Positions 8,397 to 18,070 of a stretch of 64,000 bases of DNA are shown here, piece by piece; position 1 is the first letter of the stretch, and the number at the start of each line of letters is the position of its first letter. The position numbers were made by a program, and so were the translations under genes. The DNA is taken from positions 248,001 through 312,000 of the forward strand of contig NZ_FZOY01000003.1 in NCBI RefSeq assembly GCF_900188335.1. Direction: 5' to 3'. Source of the DNA: Tropicimonas sediminicola (GTDB lineage Bacteria > Pseudomonadota > Alphaproteobacteria > Rhodobacterales > Rhodobacteraceae). A model generated the notes under the pieces. That model had not been told where the DNA came from, ran no database searches, and was given only the letters and a program-made list of their open reading frames with translations.

Positions 8397-8759
8397 TCAG
8401 GCGTTGGCTTCGCGGATCTTGTCCGCCGCTTCCTTGTTGTAGGCGACGCCGTTCTGCTCGAAGAGCTGGTCCAGCTCGCCCGACAGGGTCATCTCGGTGA
8501 CGATGTCGCAGCCGCCGACGAACTCGCCCTTCACGTAAAGCTGCGGGATCGTCGGCCAGTCGGAATATTCCTTGATGCCCTGGCGGATCTCCTCGTCGGC
8601 CAGCACGTTCACATCGGCGAAATCGACGCCCATGTAGTTGAGAACGCCGGCCACCCGCTGCGAGAACCCGCATTGCGGCGCCATCTTGGTGCCCTTCATG
8701 TAGAGCACGACATCGTTCTCGGAGACGGTCTTTTCGATCTGGGCTTTAGCTTCGGTCAT
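8397..8759 (-). CDS. grxD: monothiol glutaredoxin, Grx4/GrxD family
   Basis: A 120-residue CGFS-type glutaredoxin: the active-site motif CGFS is at residues 30-33, with the WPTIPQLYV cis-proline segment (about 68-76) and the GGCDIV glutathione-binding motif (about 82-87). Family members bind a [2Fe-2S] cluster with glutathione and cooperate with BolA in iron-sulfur trafficking and iron sensing. The start [10 protein letters not shown] (8757-8759) follows a GTGGAAA-like ribosome site; the longer upstream frame is not homologous to the family. A bolA gene lies two genes upstream on the same strand, supporting this role. Confidence 0.96.
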   Translation of the reverse strand: MTEAKAQIEKTVSENDVVLYMKGTKMAPQCGFSQRVAGVLNYMGVDFADVNVLADEEIRQGIKEYSDWPTIPQLYVKGEFVGGCDIVTEMTLSGELDQLFEQNGVAYNKEAADKIREANA

Positions 8760-8799
8760 TTTTCCACATCCATTGTCCTGTGCCGGCAGGCGCGGTTTC

Positions 8800-9075
8800 C
8801 TACACTCCGGAGAGGTCCGAGCGGATTTCTTCCTTGCGCTGCCGTTCCATTTCGCGCCGGCGGAGCCTGAGCTCGATTTCATAGGCATCCGCCACGTCGG
8901 GGTCCACCCCATCGCGCCGTGCTTGCTCCAGATAGGCACGGCGCGCCGATTCTTCAGCTTCCAGCGGGTCGAACCCGGTGCGCGGACCGCTGAGGGCCCG
9001 CTTCAGGGCGAACGCCATGATGCCAGCCAGCGCAGCGAGCGCGAGGGTGACGGCCATGGCGTTGCCGCCGGACAT
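8800..9075 (-). CDS. single-span membrane protein between bolA and grxD
   Basis: A 91-residue protein: residues about 6-25 form one hydrophobic segment ([21 protein letters not shown]), and the remainder is a highly charged helical tail ([18 protein letters not shown]) predicted to be cytoplasmic. Its ATG overlaps the bolA stop codon by one base (TGATG), which implies coupled translation. I know no assigned function. Its steady position between bolA and grx4 suggests, as inference only, a link to iron or redox handling. Confidence 0.8.
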   Translation of the reverse strand: MSGGNAMAVTLALAALAGIMAFALKRALSGPRTGFDPLEAEESARRAYLEQARRDGVDPDVADAYEIELRLRRREMERQRKEEIRSDLSGV

Positions 9076-9317
9076 CAGTCCGGCGCCTTGGTGGTCAGGG
9101 CCAGCGCATGCAGGTCGGCCTGGCTGCCGTCCATCATGCCCTTGAGCGCGGCATAGACGGCGCGCTGCTGCTGGACCCGGTTCATGCCGCGAAAGCTTTC
9201 GTCCACCACCTCGGCGGCGAAATGGGCGCCGTCGCCGGCCATGTCGGTCACCTTGACCTTGCCTTGCGGAAAGGCCTCGCGAAGAAGCGTCTCGATCTGC
9301 TGGGCCTCGATGGCCAT
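9075..9317 (-). CDS. bolA: BolA family protein
   Basis: An 80-residue BolA/IbaG-type protein. The visible signature includes GDGAHFAAEVV and the helix-turn-helix-like segment FRGMNRVQQQRAVYAAL, with the family His in DLHALAL near the C-terminus. BolA proteins pair with CGFS glutaredoxins through a shared [2Fe-2S] cluster, and the partner grxD is downstream in the same operon. The start at 9315-9317 (MAIEAQQIE) fits the family; an ATG 18 bp further upstream is less likely. Confidence 0.93.
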   Translation of the reverse strand: MAIEAQQIETLLREAFPQGKVKVTDMAGDGAHFAAEVVDESFRGMNRVQQQRAVYAALKGMMDGSQADLHALALTTKAPD

Positions 9318-9440
9318 GGGTGTAATCCCTGTCACGTTGTGTTTCGATGGAAGTTAGGGCCGCCGGACAATGGCCGCAAGGGTGCGCGGGGCGATCCCCG
9401 CCACGGCGTGGCGCCGGTCACCTGAGGTGCCGGGCCTCGT

Positions 9441-9459
9441 CTTCTTGGCGAAAATACCC
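9441..9459 (+). repeat. CTTCTTGGC-type dispersed motif, copy 2 (RPT-B2)
   Basis: The word CTTCTTGGCGAAAATACCC is followed by TCGCCGAAGGC, the same continuation seen (inverted) at copy 4. It lies between bolA and the 3' end of purL, 51 bp from the purL stop. Function unknown. Confidence 0.7.
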
Positions 9460-9509
9460 TCGCCGAAGGCACCGCGCCATCGGCGCGGCCCGCTCGGTGC
9501 GCTCCGCGT

Positions 9510-11669
<2,160 letters not shown>

Positions 11670-11780
11670 GTTCGTCCCCTTTGTCCGCTGCGCTTTTATT
11701 CGGGCGCGGCGAAAAGGGGAAGGGTGGTTTGGGCAAGGGCGGCTTTGCGCGGGCCCGGAGGGGGAGGGGTCGCTGCCCCC

Positions 11781-11827
11781 GCTGCGGCCGGGCCGCAGCC
11801 CCCCGGGATATTTGCGGACAGAAGAAG
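11781..11827 (-). repeat. perfect hairpin plus CTTCTTGGC-type motif copy 3 (RPT-B3)
   Basis: Between the 5' end of purL and the 3' end of the transglycosylase gene. A 9-bp perfect inverted repeat (11781-11789 with 11791-11799) is followed by a variant of the CTTCTTGGC motif, read on the minus strand as CTTCTTCTGTCCGCAAATATCCC (11805-11827, a four-base insertion relative to the others). It lies 45 bp after the transglycosylase stop and may mark its 3' end. Confidence 0.55.
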
Positions 11828-11871
11828 CGGGTGCGGGCGATGGCGGATCGCGCGCATCCGGAAGGGCCGGC

Positions 11872-12672
11872 TCAGCCGTCGATCTGGGCGCCCATCACGG
11901 CCAGCGACTGCTGGTACACGGAGGCCGCGTTCCATTCCTTGAGCACGTTGTAGTTGCGGGTGCCCGGCTGGTACGGCTGTCCGGGGGCCCAGCCCTTCAT
12001 CCGCAGGTAGTTGGCGGTCGAGGCGAGCGCGTCGGACATGTTGTTGAAGTCGATGCGGCCGTCGCCGTTGCCGTCCTGGCCGTAGCGCAGGGCGTTGCCG
12101 GGCAGGAACTGGGTGTGGCCGAGTTCGCCGTGCTTGGCGCCAATGGCGTTGGGGGACATCATGCCCCGATCGATCATCACCAGCGCGCCCATCAGATGCG
12201 GCTGGAAGAACTGTGGGCGGCGGCAGTCGTAGGCGAGGGTCGCGGTGGCGTTGAGCACGTTGGAATCGCCCATGAAGCGGCCGAATCCGGTTTCCATGCC
12301 GTGGATCGCGATGATGACGCCGGAGGGGACGCCATAGGCGCGCTCGAGCGACTGGTAGAAGCCGGGGTTCTGCGCCTTGCGCTTCTTGCCCTGTGAGACG
12401 ATCACGTTGCAGCCGCGCTTCTGGCAGAACTGGTCGTAGCTGAGCTTGAAGCTCTTCTGCCCGCGGTCGGCGTTGATCGTGGCCTGGGAATACTGGGTGT
12501 TGGCAAGGGCCGAGAGGCCGCGCTGGCCGATCCCGGCGCGCGACGCTTCGGCCGCGAATTCCCGCTTCCACGCGTCGAAGCCCGAGGCGGAATTGCCGCA
12601 GCTGGCGGCGTGGCCGGCGGTGGGAAGGGACAGCGCCGCGGCGAGGGCGATGGCGGCGAACTGGCGGAACAT
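11872..12672 (-). CDS. lytic murein transglycosylase, MltB-like (SLT_2 family)
   Basis: Periplasmic enzyme that cleaves glycan strands of peptidoglycan with 1,6-anhydro bond formation. 266 residues, with a signal peptide (about 1-22, cut after GHA). The catalytic Glu is in the [15 protein letters not shown] stretch (Glu127), followed by the family segments [26 protein letters not shown] and [16 protein letters not shown]. It is shorter than E. coli MltB and has no C-terminal wall-binding domain. The start at 12670-12672 has a perfect GGAGGTG ribosome site. Confidence 0.92.
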   Translation of the reverse strand: MFRQFAAIALAAALSLPTAGHAASCGNSASGFDAWKREFAAEASRAGIGQRGLSALANTQYSQATINADRGQKSFKLSYDQFCQKRGCNVIVSQGKKRKAQNPGFYQSLERAYGVPSGVIIAIHGMETGFGRFMGDSNVLNATATLAYDCRRPQFFQPHLMGALVMIDRGMMSPNAIGAKHGELGHTQFLPGNALRYGQDGNGDGRIDFNNMSDALASTANYLRMKGWAPGQPYQPGTRNYNVLKEWNAASVYQQSLAVMGAQIDG

Positions 12673-12799
12673 GGGACACCTCCGGATCTGGGTTCGGCGC
12701 ATCATAGACCAGCTTTCCGGTTTGCAAAATGCCGGGATTCGCGGAGGGCGCCTGTGGAAAACGGTGAGAATTTCAGCGGTTCGGGGATGGAAAAGGTCG

Positions 12800-12827
12800 A
12801 AAAAAAAGGCCGAGACAAGTCTCGGCC
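12800..12827 (-). terminator. strong intrinsic terminator of the small RNA
   Basis: On the minus strand a perfect 9-bp stem (GGCCGAGAC with GTCTCGGCC; 12819-12827 and 12808-12816, loop of two T) is followed directly by eight T (12800-12807). This is the best intrinsic terminator in the window. It ends the small RNA candidate and would also stop read-through from the lsrB-like gene. Confidence 0.9.
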
Positions 12828-12872
12828 CAAGTCCAACAGGGAGGTAAAGACGAGCGAAGAACGCCCGTCGAT
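12800..12872 (-). ncRNA. small RNA candidate downstream of lsrB (AbcR-like by position)
   Basis: Predicted 73-nt transcript on the minus strand, starting near 12872. It would fold into a 5' hairpin (GACGGGCG with CGCTCGTC, 12851-12868, one G-U pair), then an unpaired pyrimidine-rich stretch TTTACCTCCCTGTTGGAC, then the terminator hairpin. The ACCTCCCT word is complementary to ribosome binding sites, as in AbcR-family (alpha-r15) RNAs that repress transporter mRNAs with Hfq. In rhizobia abcR genes lie next to the LysR gene lsrB/vtlR, which is the arrangement here. Sequence identity to AbcR is not claimed; the existence call rests on promoter, terminator and structure. Confidence 0.65.
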
Positions 12873-12878
12873 ACTCCG

Positions 12879-12907
12879 GATGTAGAAAAGTGAACGGTCC
12901 GGTTCAA
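12879..12907 (-). promoter_or_regulatory. sigma-70 promoter of the small RNA
   Basis: Minus-strand -35 TTGAAC (12902-12907) and -10 TACATC (12879-12884) are separated by exactly 17 bp, predicting initiation at 12872 or 12873, 45 bp before the terminator stem. The promoter is preceded by two LysR-type palindromes, suggesting activation. Confidence 0.6.
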
Positions 12908-12918
12908 GTCCAAAATTG

Positions 12919-12962
12919 CCGCAAGTGCAAATAGCGGGTTTGCCTGTGTTGCAAGTGCAACG
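12919..12962 (-). promoter_or_regulatory. pair of LysR-type binding sites upstream of the small RNA promoter
   Basis: The word GCAAGTGCAA occurs twice, at 12921-12930 and 12951-12960, exactly 30 bp apart (about three helix turns). The distal copy sits inside a perfect palindrome GTTGCA-AG-TGCAAC (12949-12962). Relative to the predicted start the sites centre near -83 and -53, a layout typical of LysR activators (recognition site plus activation site). The obvious candidate regulator is the lsrB-like gene whose stop is 30 bp away. Binding is inference. Confidence 0.5.
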
Positions 12963-12991
12963 ACGCCCGGACGCTGTACGGGAGGGGCCGG

Positions 12992-13903
12992 TCAGCCCTC
13001 GTCGGGCTGGCTGGCCTCGAGAATCCGGCGGTGCGCCTGGATCTCCTCGACCACGAAATCGCGGAAGGCGGCGATCCGCTTGGACTGCCTGAGTTCCTCC
13101 GGGTAGGCGAGGAAAACCGGCACTTCGGCGCTCTCCACCTCGGGCAGGACGCGCACGAGATAGGGCTCGGAAGCCACGATGTAGTCGGGCAGGACGCCGA
13201 TGCCGAGGTTGTTCTTCACGCACTGGAGCACGCCGAAATAGTTGTTGACGTTCAGCCGCGAGGTGATGTCGTGGCCGATCAGCCATTGCACCATCGAGGC
13301 GCCGGCGGAGACCTGGGTAGAGGAGGTCCCCTGGCAGATCAGCCGATGGTCGCGCATCTCGTCCGCGGTTTGCGGCATGCCGAACTGCTCGATGTAGTCC
13401 CGCGATGCGTAGAGCCGCATCCGGACCGTCATCAGGCGCTTGCGGATCAGGTCGGCCTGCGAGGGCTCCTTCATCCGGATCGCGACATCGGCCTCGCGCA
13501 TCGGCAGGTCGAGCACCCGCTCTTCCAGCATCAGGTCGATGTTGAGATCGGGGTACTTGCCGTAGAGCTTGGCCAGGCGCGGCGCCAGCCAGAGGCAGCC
13601 GAACCCGTGGGCGGTGGTCACGCGCAACTCGCCGAAGACCTCCTCCTCGCTGTCGCGAATCCGGGCCGAGGCGGCCTCCAGCCGCTTGCTCATGCCGCGC
13701 GTCGCCTCGTACAGCAACTCGCCCTGCTCGGTGAGGATCAGGCCGCGGGCATGGCGGTGGAACAGGGTGGTGTTGAGGCTCTCCTCGAGCGCGCGAATCT
13801 GCCGCGAGACGGCCGACTGGCTCAGGTGGAGGGAATCTCCCGCGTGGGTGAGACTTCCGGCGGAAGCGACGGCGTGAAAGATCCTGAGCTTGTCCCAATC
13901 CAT
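12992..13903 (-). CDS. lsrB: LysR family regulator, LsrB/VtlR-like
   Basis: A 303-residue LysR regulator. The N-terminus MDWDKLRIFHAV...GSLTHAGDSLHLSQSAVSRQ and the segment LFHRHARGLILTEQGELLY match my memory of LsrB of Sinorhizobium and VtlR of Brucella, which control stress and virulence functions and activate the adjacent abcR small RNA. The effector domain has RVTTAHGFG, READVAIRMK and GIGVLPDY blocks. Start 13901-13903 puts the helix-turn-helix at residues about 16-40; an upstream in-frame ATG would add 27 non-homologous residues. A small RNA candidate follows on the same strand. Confidence 0.88.
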   Translation of the reverse strand: MDWDKLRIFHAVASAGSLTHAGDSLHLSQSAVSRQIRALEESLNTTLFHRHARGLILTEQGELLYEATRGMSKRLEAASARIRDSEEEVFGELRVTTAHGFGCLWLAPRLAKLYGKYPDLNIDLMLEERVLDLPMREADVAIRMKEPSQADLIRKRLMTVRMRLYASRDYIEQFGMPQTADEMRDHRLICQGTSSTQVSAGASMVQWLIGHDITSRLNVNNYFGVLQCVKNNLGIGVLPDYIVASEPYLVRVLPEVESAEVPVFLAYPEELRQSKRIAAFRDFVVEEIQAHRRILEASQPDEG

Positions 13904-14155
13904 GGAGTTCAATTCCGGCTGCGAAGGTTTGCGATGGTCCGCGGATGCGTCAAAGCGTTTTGGCACGCTCTGCGCCAGGATCATATCCCCAATGCGTGAA
14001 AATTTGTAAATCGCGACGACTTGGCCCCGGTCGCCGCCCGGCGATCGGCCTCGGGGAGCGTCGTGGCTCTCCCTATCCCTGCCACGGTGTCCTATATCAT
14101 GTGGCTAAGCCCCGGAAGGCACGGTATGACGCCCGGCAGATTGGAGGCCGCTGGA

Positions 14156-15061
14156 ATGTCCGACAGGCATGTCGCCCGAGACATAAGCTATGCAACGAGC
14201 GTGCGGTCGCGGGGCGGCCGGGCGCTGGTGCGCGTTCTGGAGAACGCCACCGGCAGGATCGGGCTGATCCGGCGGGCGGAGGGCTATGAGCACGAGGTCG
14301 CCGCGGGCAAGGATTTCTGGGGGGTGATGGTCGCGCGCTACGGGCTGAGCCTCGACGTGGTCGGCGGAAGCCTCGACAACATCCCCGCCGAGGGGCCGCT
14401 GATCCTGATCGCCAACCATCCCTACGGCATCCTCGACGGGTTGATGATGGGGCATATGCTGTCGATCGTGCGGGGGGATTTCCGCATTCTCGCCAACAGC
14501 GTTTTCCGCAAGGCCGAGGACCTGAACAAGGTGATTCTGCCGGTGTCCTTCGACGAGTCCAAGGAGGCGATGAAGGAGAACCTGGCGACCCGGAAGATCG
14601 CGCTGGAATACCTTGCCGCGGGCGGCGCGATCGGGGTGTTTCCCGGCGGCACTGTCTCGACCTCGGCCAGGCCGTTCACCCGGCCGATGGATCCGGGCTG
14701 GCGCAGCTTCACCGCGCGGATGGTGGCCAAGTCGAACGCCTCGGTGGTGCCGATCTTCTTCGAGGGGCACAACAGCCGGCTGTTCCAGTTCGCCAGCCAC
14801 CTGCATTCCACCTTGCGGCTGGCGCTGCTGATCAAGGAGTTCCGCAAGCGGGTGGACGAGCCCGTGCGGGTTGTGATCGGCGAGCCGATTCCGCGCGAGG
14901 AACTTGCCAAGAGGGCCGGGGATTCCCGCGCAATGATGGATTTTCTGCGCTCCGAGACCTATGCGCTGTCGCCGCGGCCGTTGAAGTCGCTCGACTATGG
15001 CTTCGAATTCGAGGACAGATACCGGGAAGACAAGGGCGAGAGGGGGCCACGGATCTACTGA
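14156..15061 (+). CDS. lysophospholipid acyltransferase family protein (hemolysin-type acyltransferase)
   Basis: A 301-residue PlsC-fold acyltransferase that probably uses acyl-ACP or acyl-CoA to acylate a glycerolipid or related acceptor at the inner membrane. The acceptor motif is NHPYGILDG (residues 87-95; an HX5D form typical of the hemolysin/OlsA-like branch, instead of HX4D), with the second block VFPGGTVST (161-169). The start at 14156 (GGAGG ribosome site) fits homologues; an ATG at 14126 is possible. Its stop overlaps the murI start by one base. Confidence 0.85.
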   Translation: MSDRHVARDISYATSVRSRGGRALVRVLENATGRIGLIRRAEGYEHEVAAGKDFWGVMVARYGLSLDVVGGSLDNIPAEGPLILIANHPYGILDGLMMGHMLSIVRGDFRILANSVFRKAEDLNKVILPVSFDESKEAMKENLATRKIALEYLAAGGAIGVFPGGTVSTSARPFTRPMDPGWRSFTARMVAKSNASVVPIFFEGHNSRLFQFASHLHSTLRLALLIKEFRKRVDEPVRVVIGEPIPREELAKRAGDSRAMMDFLRSETYALSPRPLKSLDYGFEFEDRYREDKGERGPRIY

Positions 15062-15873
15062 TGGCAGTTGGCATATTCGACAGCGGGCTGGGCGGGCTGA
15101 CCGTTCTGGATGCGGTGAGCAAGCGTCTCCCCGAGGTGCCCTTCGTCTATTTCGGCGACAACGCCCATGCGCCCTACGGCGTGCGGGACGCCGACGACGT
15201 CTATGCGCTGACCACCTCGGCGGTGGAGCGGATGTGGCAGGAGGGGTGCGACCTGGTGATTCTCGCCTGCAACACGGCCTCTGCGGCCGCGCTGCGGCGG
15301 ATGCAGGAGAGCTGGGTGCCGCGCGAGAAGCGGGTGCTCGGCGTCTTCGTGCCGCTGATCGAGGCGCTGACCGAACGCCAGTGGGGGGACAACTCGCCGC
15401 CGCGCGAGGTCGAGGTGAAGCATGTGGCGCTGTTCGCCACGCCGGCGACGGTGCGCAGCCGGGCCTTCCAGCGCGAGCTGGCCTTCCGCGCCATCGGGGT
15501 CGACGTGGAGGCGCAGGCCTGTGGCGGCGTCGTGGATGCGATCGAGGAGGGGGACATGATCCTCGCCGAGGCGCTGGTCCGCAGCCATGTCGACGCGCTC
15601 AAGCGCAAGATGCCGGACCCCGAGGCCGCGATCCTTGGCTGCACCCATTACCCGCTGATGGAAGACATCTTCCGCGATGCGCTCGGCCCCGACGTGAAGG
15701 TCTATTCCCAGGCCAACCTGGTGGCGGAGAGCCTTGCCGATTACCTCGAACGTCATCCCGCGATGATCGGGCCGGGCGAGGCGCCGCGCTTCCTGACCAC
15801 CGGCGATCCGCGCAGGGTTTCGAGCCGCGCGACCCAGTTCCTGCGACGACAGATCGAGTTCACCGCCGCGTGA
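15061..15873 (+). CDS. murI: glutamate racemase
   Basis: Cofactor-independent enzyme converting L- to D-glutamate for peptidoglycan. 270 residues. Both catalytic cysteines are present: Cys70 in ILACNTAS and Cys194 in [10 protein letters not shown]. The N-terminal [15 protein letters not shown] motif (5-19) carries the conserved Asp and Ser. The ATG overlaps the preceding acyltransferase stop (TGATG), so the two are coupled. argC follows 55 bp later on the same strand. Confidence 0.97.
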   Translation: MAVGIFDSGLGGLTVLDAVSKRLPEVPFVYFGDNAHAPYGVRDADDVYALTTSAVERMWQEGCDLVILACNTASAAALRRMQESWVPREKRVLGVFVPLIEALTERQWGDNSPPREVEVKHVALFATPATVRSRAFQRELAFRAIGVDVEAQACGGVVDAIEEGDMILAEALVRSHVDALKRKMPDPEAAILGCTHYPLMEDIFRDALGPDVKVYSQANLVAESLADYLERHPAMIGPGEAPRFLTTGDPRRVSSRATQFLRRQIEFTAA

Positions 15874-15928
15874 GTGCGGCAATTCTCGACCTTTGACGCA
15901 ATCGAAATCCTAATATGTAAGGGCAGAC

Positions 15929-16957
15929 ATGACCTATTCCGTCGCCATCCTCGGGGCGTCCGGCTACACCGGCGCCGAACTCGTACGCCTGATCGCAACT
16001 CACCCCGGTCTGGAGGTGCGTGCGCTGTCGGGCGACCGCAAGGCAGGCATGGCAATGTCGGAGGTCTACCCGCACCTGCGCCACCTGGACCTGCCGCCGC
16101 TGCAGAAGATCGAGGAGATCGACTTCGACGGCGTCGACCTGTGCTTCTGCGCGCTGCCCCATGCCACAAGCCAGGCGGTGATCGCGGAGCTGCCGCGGAG
16201 CGTGAAGGTGGTGGACCTGTCCGCCGATTTCCGGCTGCGCGACCCTGTGGAATACGAGAAGTGGTACGGCAAGCCGCATTCGGCGCCCGAGCTGCAGAAG
16301 GAGGCCGTCTATGGCCTCACCGAGTTCTACCGCGACGAGATCCGCGGCGCGCGGCTGGTCGCCGGCACCGGCTGCAACGCGGCGACGGGGCTCTATTCGC
16401 TGCTGCCGCTGATCCGGGCCGGGGTGATCGACCTCGACGACATCATCCTCGACATGAAGGTGGGCGTCAGCGGGGCCGGGCGGTCGCTCAAGGAGAACCT
16501 GCTGCATGCCGAGCTGTCGGAGAGCTGGTTCCCCTACAGTGTCGGCGGCAAGCACCGGCACCTGGGCGAGTTCGACCAGGAGTTCAGCAAGGCCGCCGGC
16601 CGCAAGGTCGAGGTGCAGTTCACCCCGACGCTGCTGCCCGCCAACCGGGGCATCCTGGCTGCGACCTATGTGCGCGGCGATGCGGCCGAGATCCATGCGA
16701 CGATGCAGGCGGCCTATGGCGACGAGCCGTTCTTCGCCGTGCTGCCGATGGGCGAGGTGCCCGCGGCCAAGCATGTGCGGGCGAGCAACTTCGTCCATAT
16801 CGGCGTGGTGAAGGAGCGCGCGGCGGGGCGTGCGACGGTCTATGCCACGCTGGACAACCTGACCAAGGGGTCGTCCGGCCAGGCGATCCAGAACGCGAAC
16901 CTTATGCTCGGGCTGCCGGAGACCGAGGGGCTGATGCTGGCCCCCGTCTATCCGTGA
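15929..16957 (+). CDS. argC: N-acetyl-gamma-glutamyl-phosphate reductase
   Basis: NADPH-dependent third step of arginine synthesis, reducing N-acetylglutamyl phosphate to the semialdehyde. 342 residues. The NADP-binding motif [10 protein letters not shown] is at 9-18 and the active-site Cys149 lies in AGTGCNAATG, with a C-terminal His-containing segment SKHRHLGEF-like ([10 protein letters not shown]). The ATG at 15929 has an AAGG ribosome site. No other arg gene is nearby; ccmE follows after 34 bp. Confidence 0.97.
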   Translation: MTYSVAILGASGYTGAELVRLIATHPGLEVRALSGDRKAGMAMSEVYPHLRHLDLPPLQKIEEIDFDGVDLCFCALPHATSQAVIAELPRSVKVVDLSADFRLRDPVEYEKWYGKPHSAPELQKEAVYGLTEFYRDEIRGARLVAGTGCNAATGLYSLLPLIRAGVIDLDDIILDMKVGVSGAGRSLKENLLHAELSESWFPYSVGGKHRHLGEFDQEFSKAAGRKVEVQFTPTLLPANRGILAATYVRGDAAEIHATMQAAYGDEPFFAVLPMGEVPAAKHVRASNFVHIGVVKERAAGRATVYATLDNLTKGSSGQAIQNANLMLGLPETEGLMLAPVYP

Positions 16958-16991
16958 GGCCCGGGGCTGTCTCCGAGGGAGGGCGACGACC

Positions 16992-17453
16992 ATGCAGGGA
17001 ATGAAAGGGCTCAAGAAGAAGCGCCGGATCCAGGTGATCCTGGTGGCCTTTATCGCCCTGGCGGGCAGCACGGCGCTGATCGGCTACGCGATGCGGGACG
17101 GGATCAACTACTTCCGCGCCCCGTCCGACGTGGTTGCCGAGCCGCCGGCGGAGCGCGAGACCTTCCGGATCGGCGGCCTGGTGGAGGAGGGCACGCTGGT
17201 GCGCGGGCAGGGCGAGACCATCACCTTCAGCGTGACCGATGGCGGCGCCTCGGTGCAGGTCTCCTACACCGGCGTGCTTCCCGACCTGTTCGGCGAGGGC
17301 CAGGGCATGATCGGCACCGGCAACCTGGTGGACGGCGTCTTCGTGGCCCGCGAGATCCTCGCGCGCCACGACGAGACCTACATGCCCAAGGAGGTCATGG
17401 ACGCGCTCAAGGAGCAGGGCGTGTACCAGGACCCGGCCGAGAGCGGCTCCTGA
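16992..17453 (+). CDS. ccmE: cytochrome c maturation haem chaperone CcmE
   Basis: Periplasmic haem carrier of System I cytochrome c biogenesis: it takes haem from CcmC/CcmAB and hands it to CcmF/CcmH. 153 residues, with a positively charged N-terminus and a single membrane anchor (about residues 12-33), an OB-fold domain, and the haem-binding motif HDETYMP with the covalent-binding His126 and Tyr130. The rest of the system in the window, ccmF and ccmH, lies 5 kb downstream rather than adjacent. Confidence 0.97.
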   Translation: MQGMKGLKKKRRIQVILVAFIALAGSTALIGYAMRDGINYFRAPSDVVAEPPAERETFRIGGLVEEGTLVRGQGETITFSVTDGGASVQVSYTGVLPDLFGEGQGMIGTGNLVDGVFVAREILARHDETYMPKEVMDALKEQGVYQDPAESGS

Positions 17454-17649
17454 CACCGGCCCGGCTCGGACTGCCGACCGTCCTCCCGCGATCGTTGGGC
17501 TGCGCTGCCGGTGACGCTGGCCGATGGCCGGACGGTGCCGATAATGGGCCGGCTTGAGGATGGGGGCGCCGTCGGGGTGGCGCGTTTCGCGTCCTTGATA
17601 CGAGGCCGGCACGCGGAGATACTGCCCGGGCAAACCATGGAGCGAAGTC

Positions 17650-18036
17650 ATGCGCATTGCACTGCCGCTCGCAGCGATCACCGTCGCACTTTCTGCCGGG
17701 GCCATTGCCGCTGACACGATGGCGGCGACCAAGCGCGCCAGGTCGGGCGATTTCGACGCCACGGACGAGGTTCGTTGCGCGCAGGAGGTCGGACAGGCGC
17801 TTGGCACATGCGGCGCGTCGGTCGCCCGCGTCGACGGTTCAGCGGCGGTAACGGTGACATTTCCCAACGGCTTCGCGCGAATGCTGACGTTCTCCGAGGG
17901 GGCGTTCCTTCGCGGCTCTGCCACCATGTCGGGCGTTGGAACCGACATCGACTGGAGCCTGTCCGATGGCGTCTACACCATTCGCGTGGATGACCAGCGC
18001 TTTGACATCCCCGATGCGCTGGTGATCGGGGACTAG
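17650..18036 (+). CDS. secreted protein of unknown function, 128 residues
   Basis: A signal peptide (about residues 1-20, MRIALPLAAITVALSAGAIAA) is followed by a small soluble domain with two cysteines (Cys43 and Cys54, possible disulfide) and a beta-rich pattern. A GGAGCG ribosome site precedes the ATG. It ends 34 bp from the convergent PQQ dehydrogenase gene. I do not recognise a family. Its nearness to a periplasmic dehydrogenase and a cytochrome suggests an accessory role, as inference only. Confidence 0.75.
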   Translation: MRIALPLAAITVALSAGAIAADTMAATKRARSGDFDATDEVRCAQEVGQALGTCGASVARVDGSAAVTVTFPNGFARMLTFSEGAFLRGSATMSGVGTDIDWSLSDGVYTIRVDDQRFDIPDALVIGD

Positions 18037-18060
18037 GCCGCGCGACGGTGCCGCGCGGCC
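18036..18060. terminator. hairpin between convergent genes
   Basis: A perfect 9-bp inverted repeat GGCCGCGCG (18036-18044) with CGCGCGGCC (18052-18060), loop of seven, sits in the 34-bp gap between two convergent stop codons. There is no T-run on either side, so it is a likely bidirectional 3'-end hairpin rather than a classical intrinsic terminator. Confidence 0.5.
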
Positions 18061-18070
18061 CGTGTTCAGG

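Larger units (their letters stand above)
12673..12991. other. 319-bp region with a small RNA, its promoter and terminator
   Basis: Between the transglycosylase (-) and lsrB-like (-) genes. It is more AT-rich than the surroundings and holds no protein gene. From right to left it contains two LysR-type palindromes (12949-12962 and 12919-12932), a promoter (12879-12907), a 73-nt RNA candidate (12800-12872) and its intrinsic terminator. The 12673-12799 part is the probable leader of the transglycosylase gene; nothing else is seen there. Confidence 0.7.

Noticed and set aside
12901-12911. GGTTCAAGTCC as a tRNA T-arm near the lsrB-like gene.
   Set aside because: No pairing partners; the word is the reverse complement of the small RNA promoter -35 region.
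17454-17649. A further copy of the two-hairpin repeat between ccmE and the secreted-protein gene.
   Set aside because: There are GC-rich inverted segments and a GTTGGGC word, but the ordered hairpin-core-hairpin-tail pattern is not intact.
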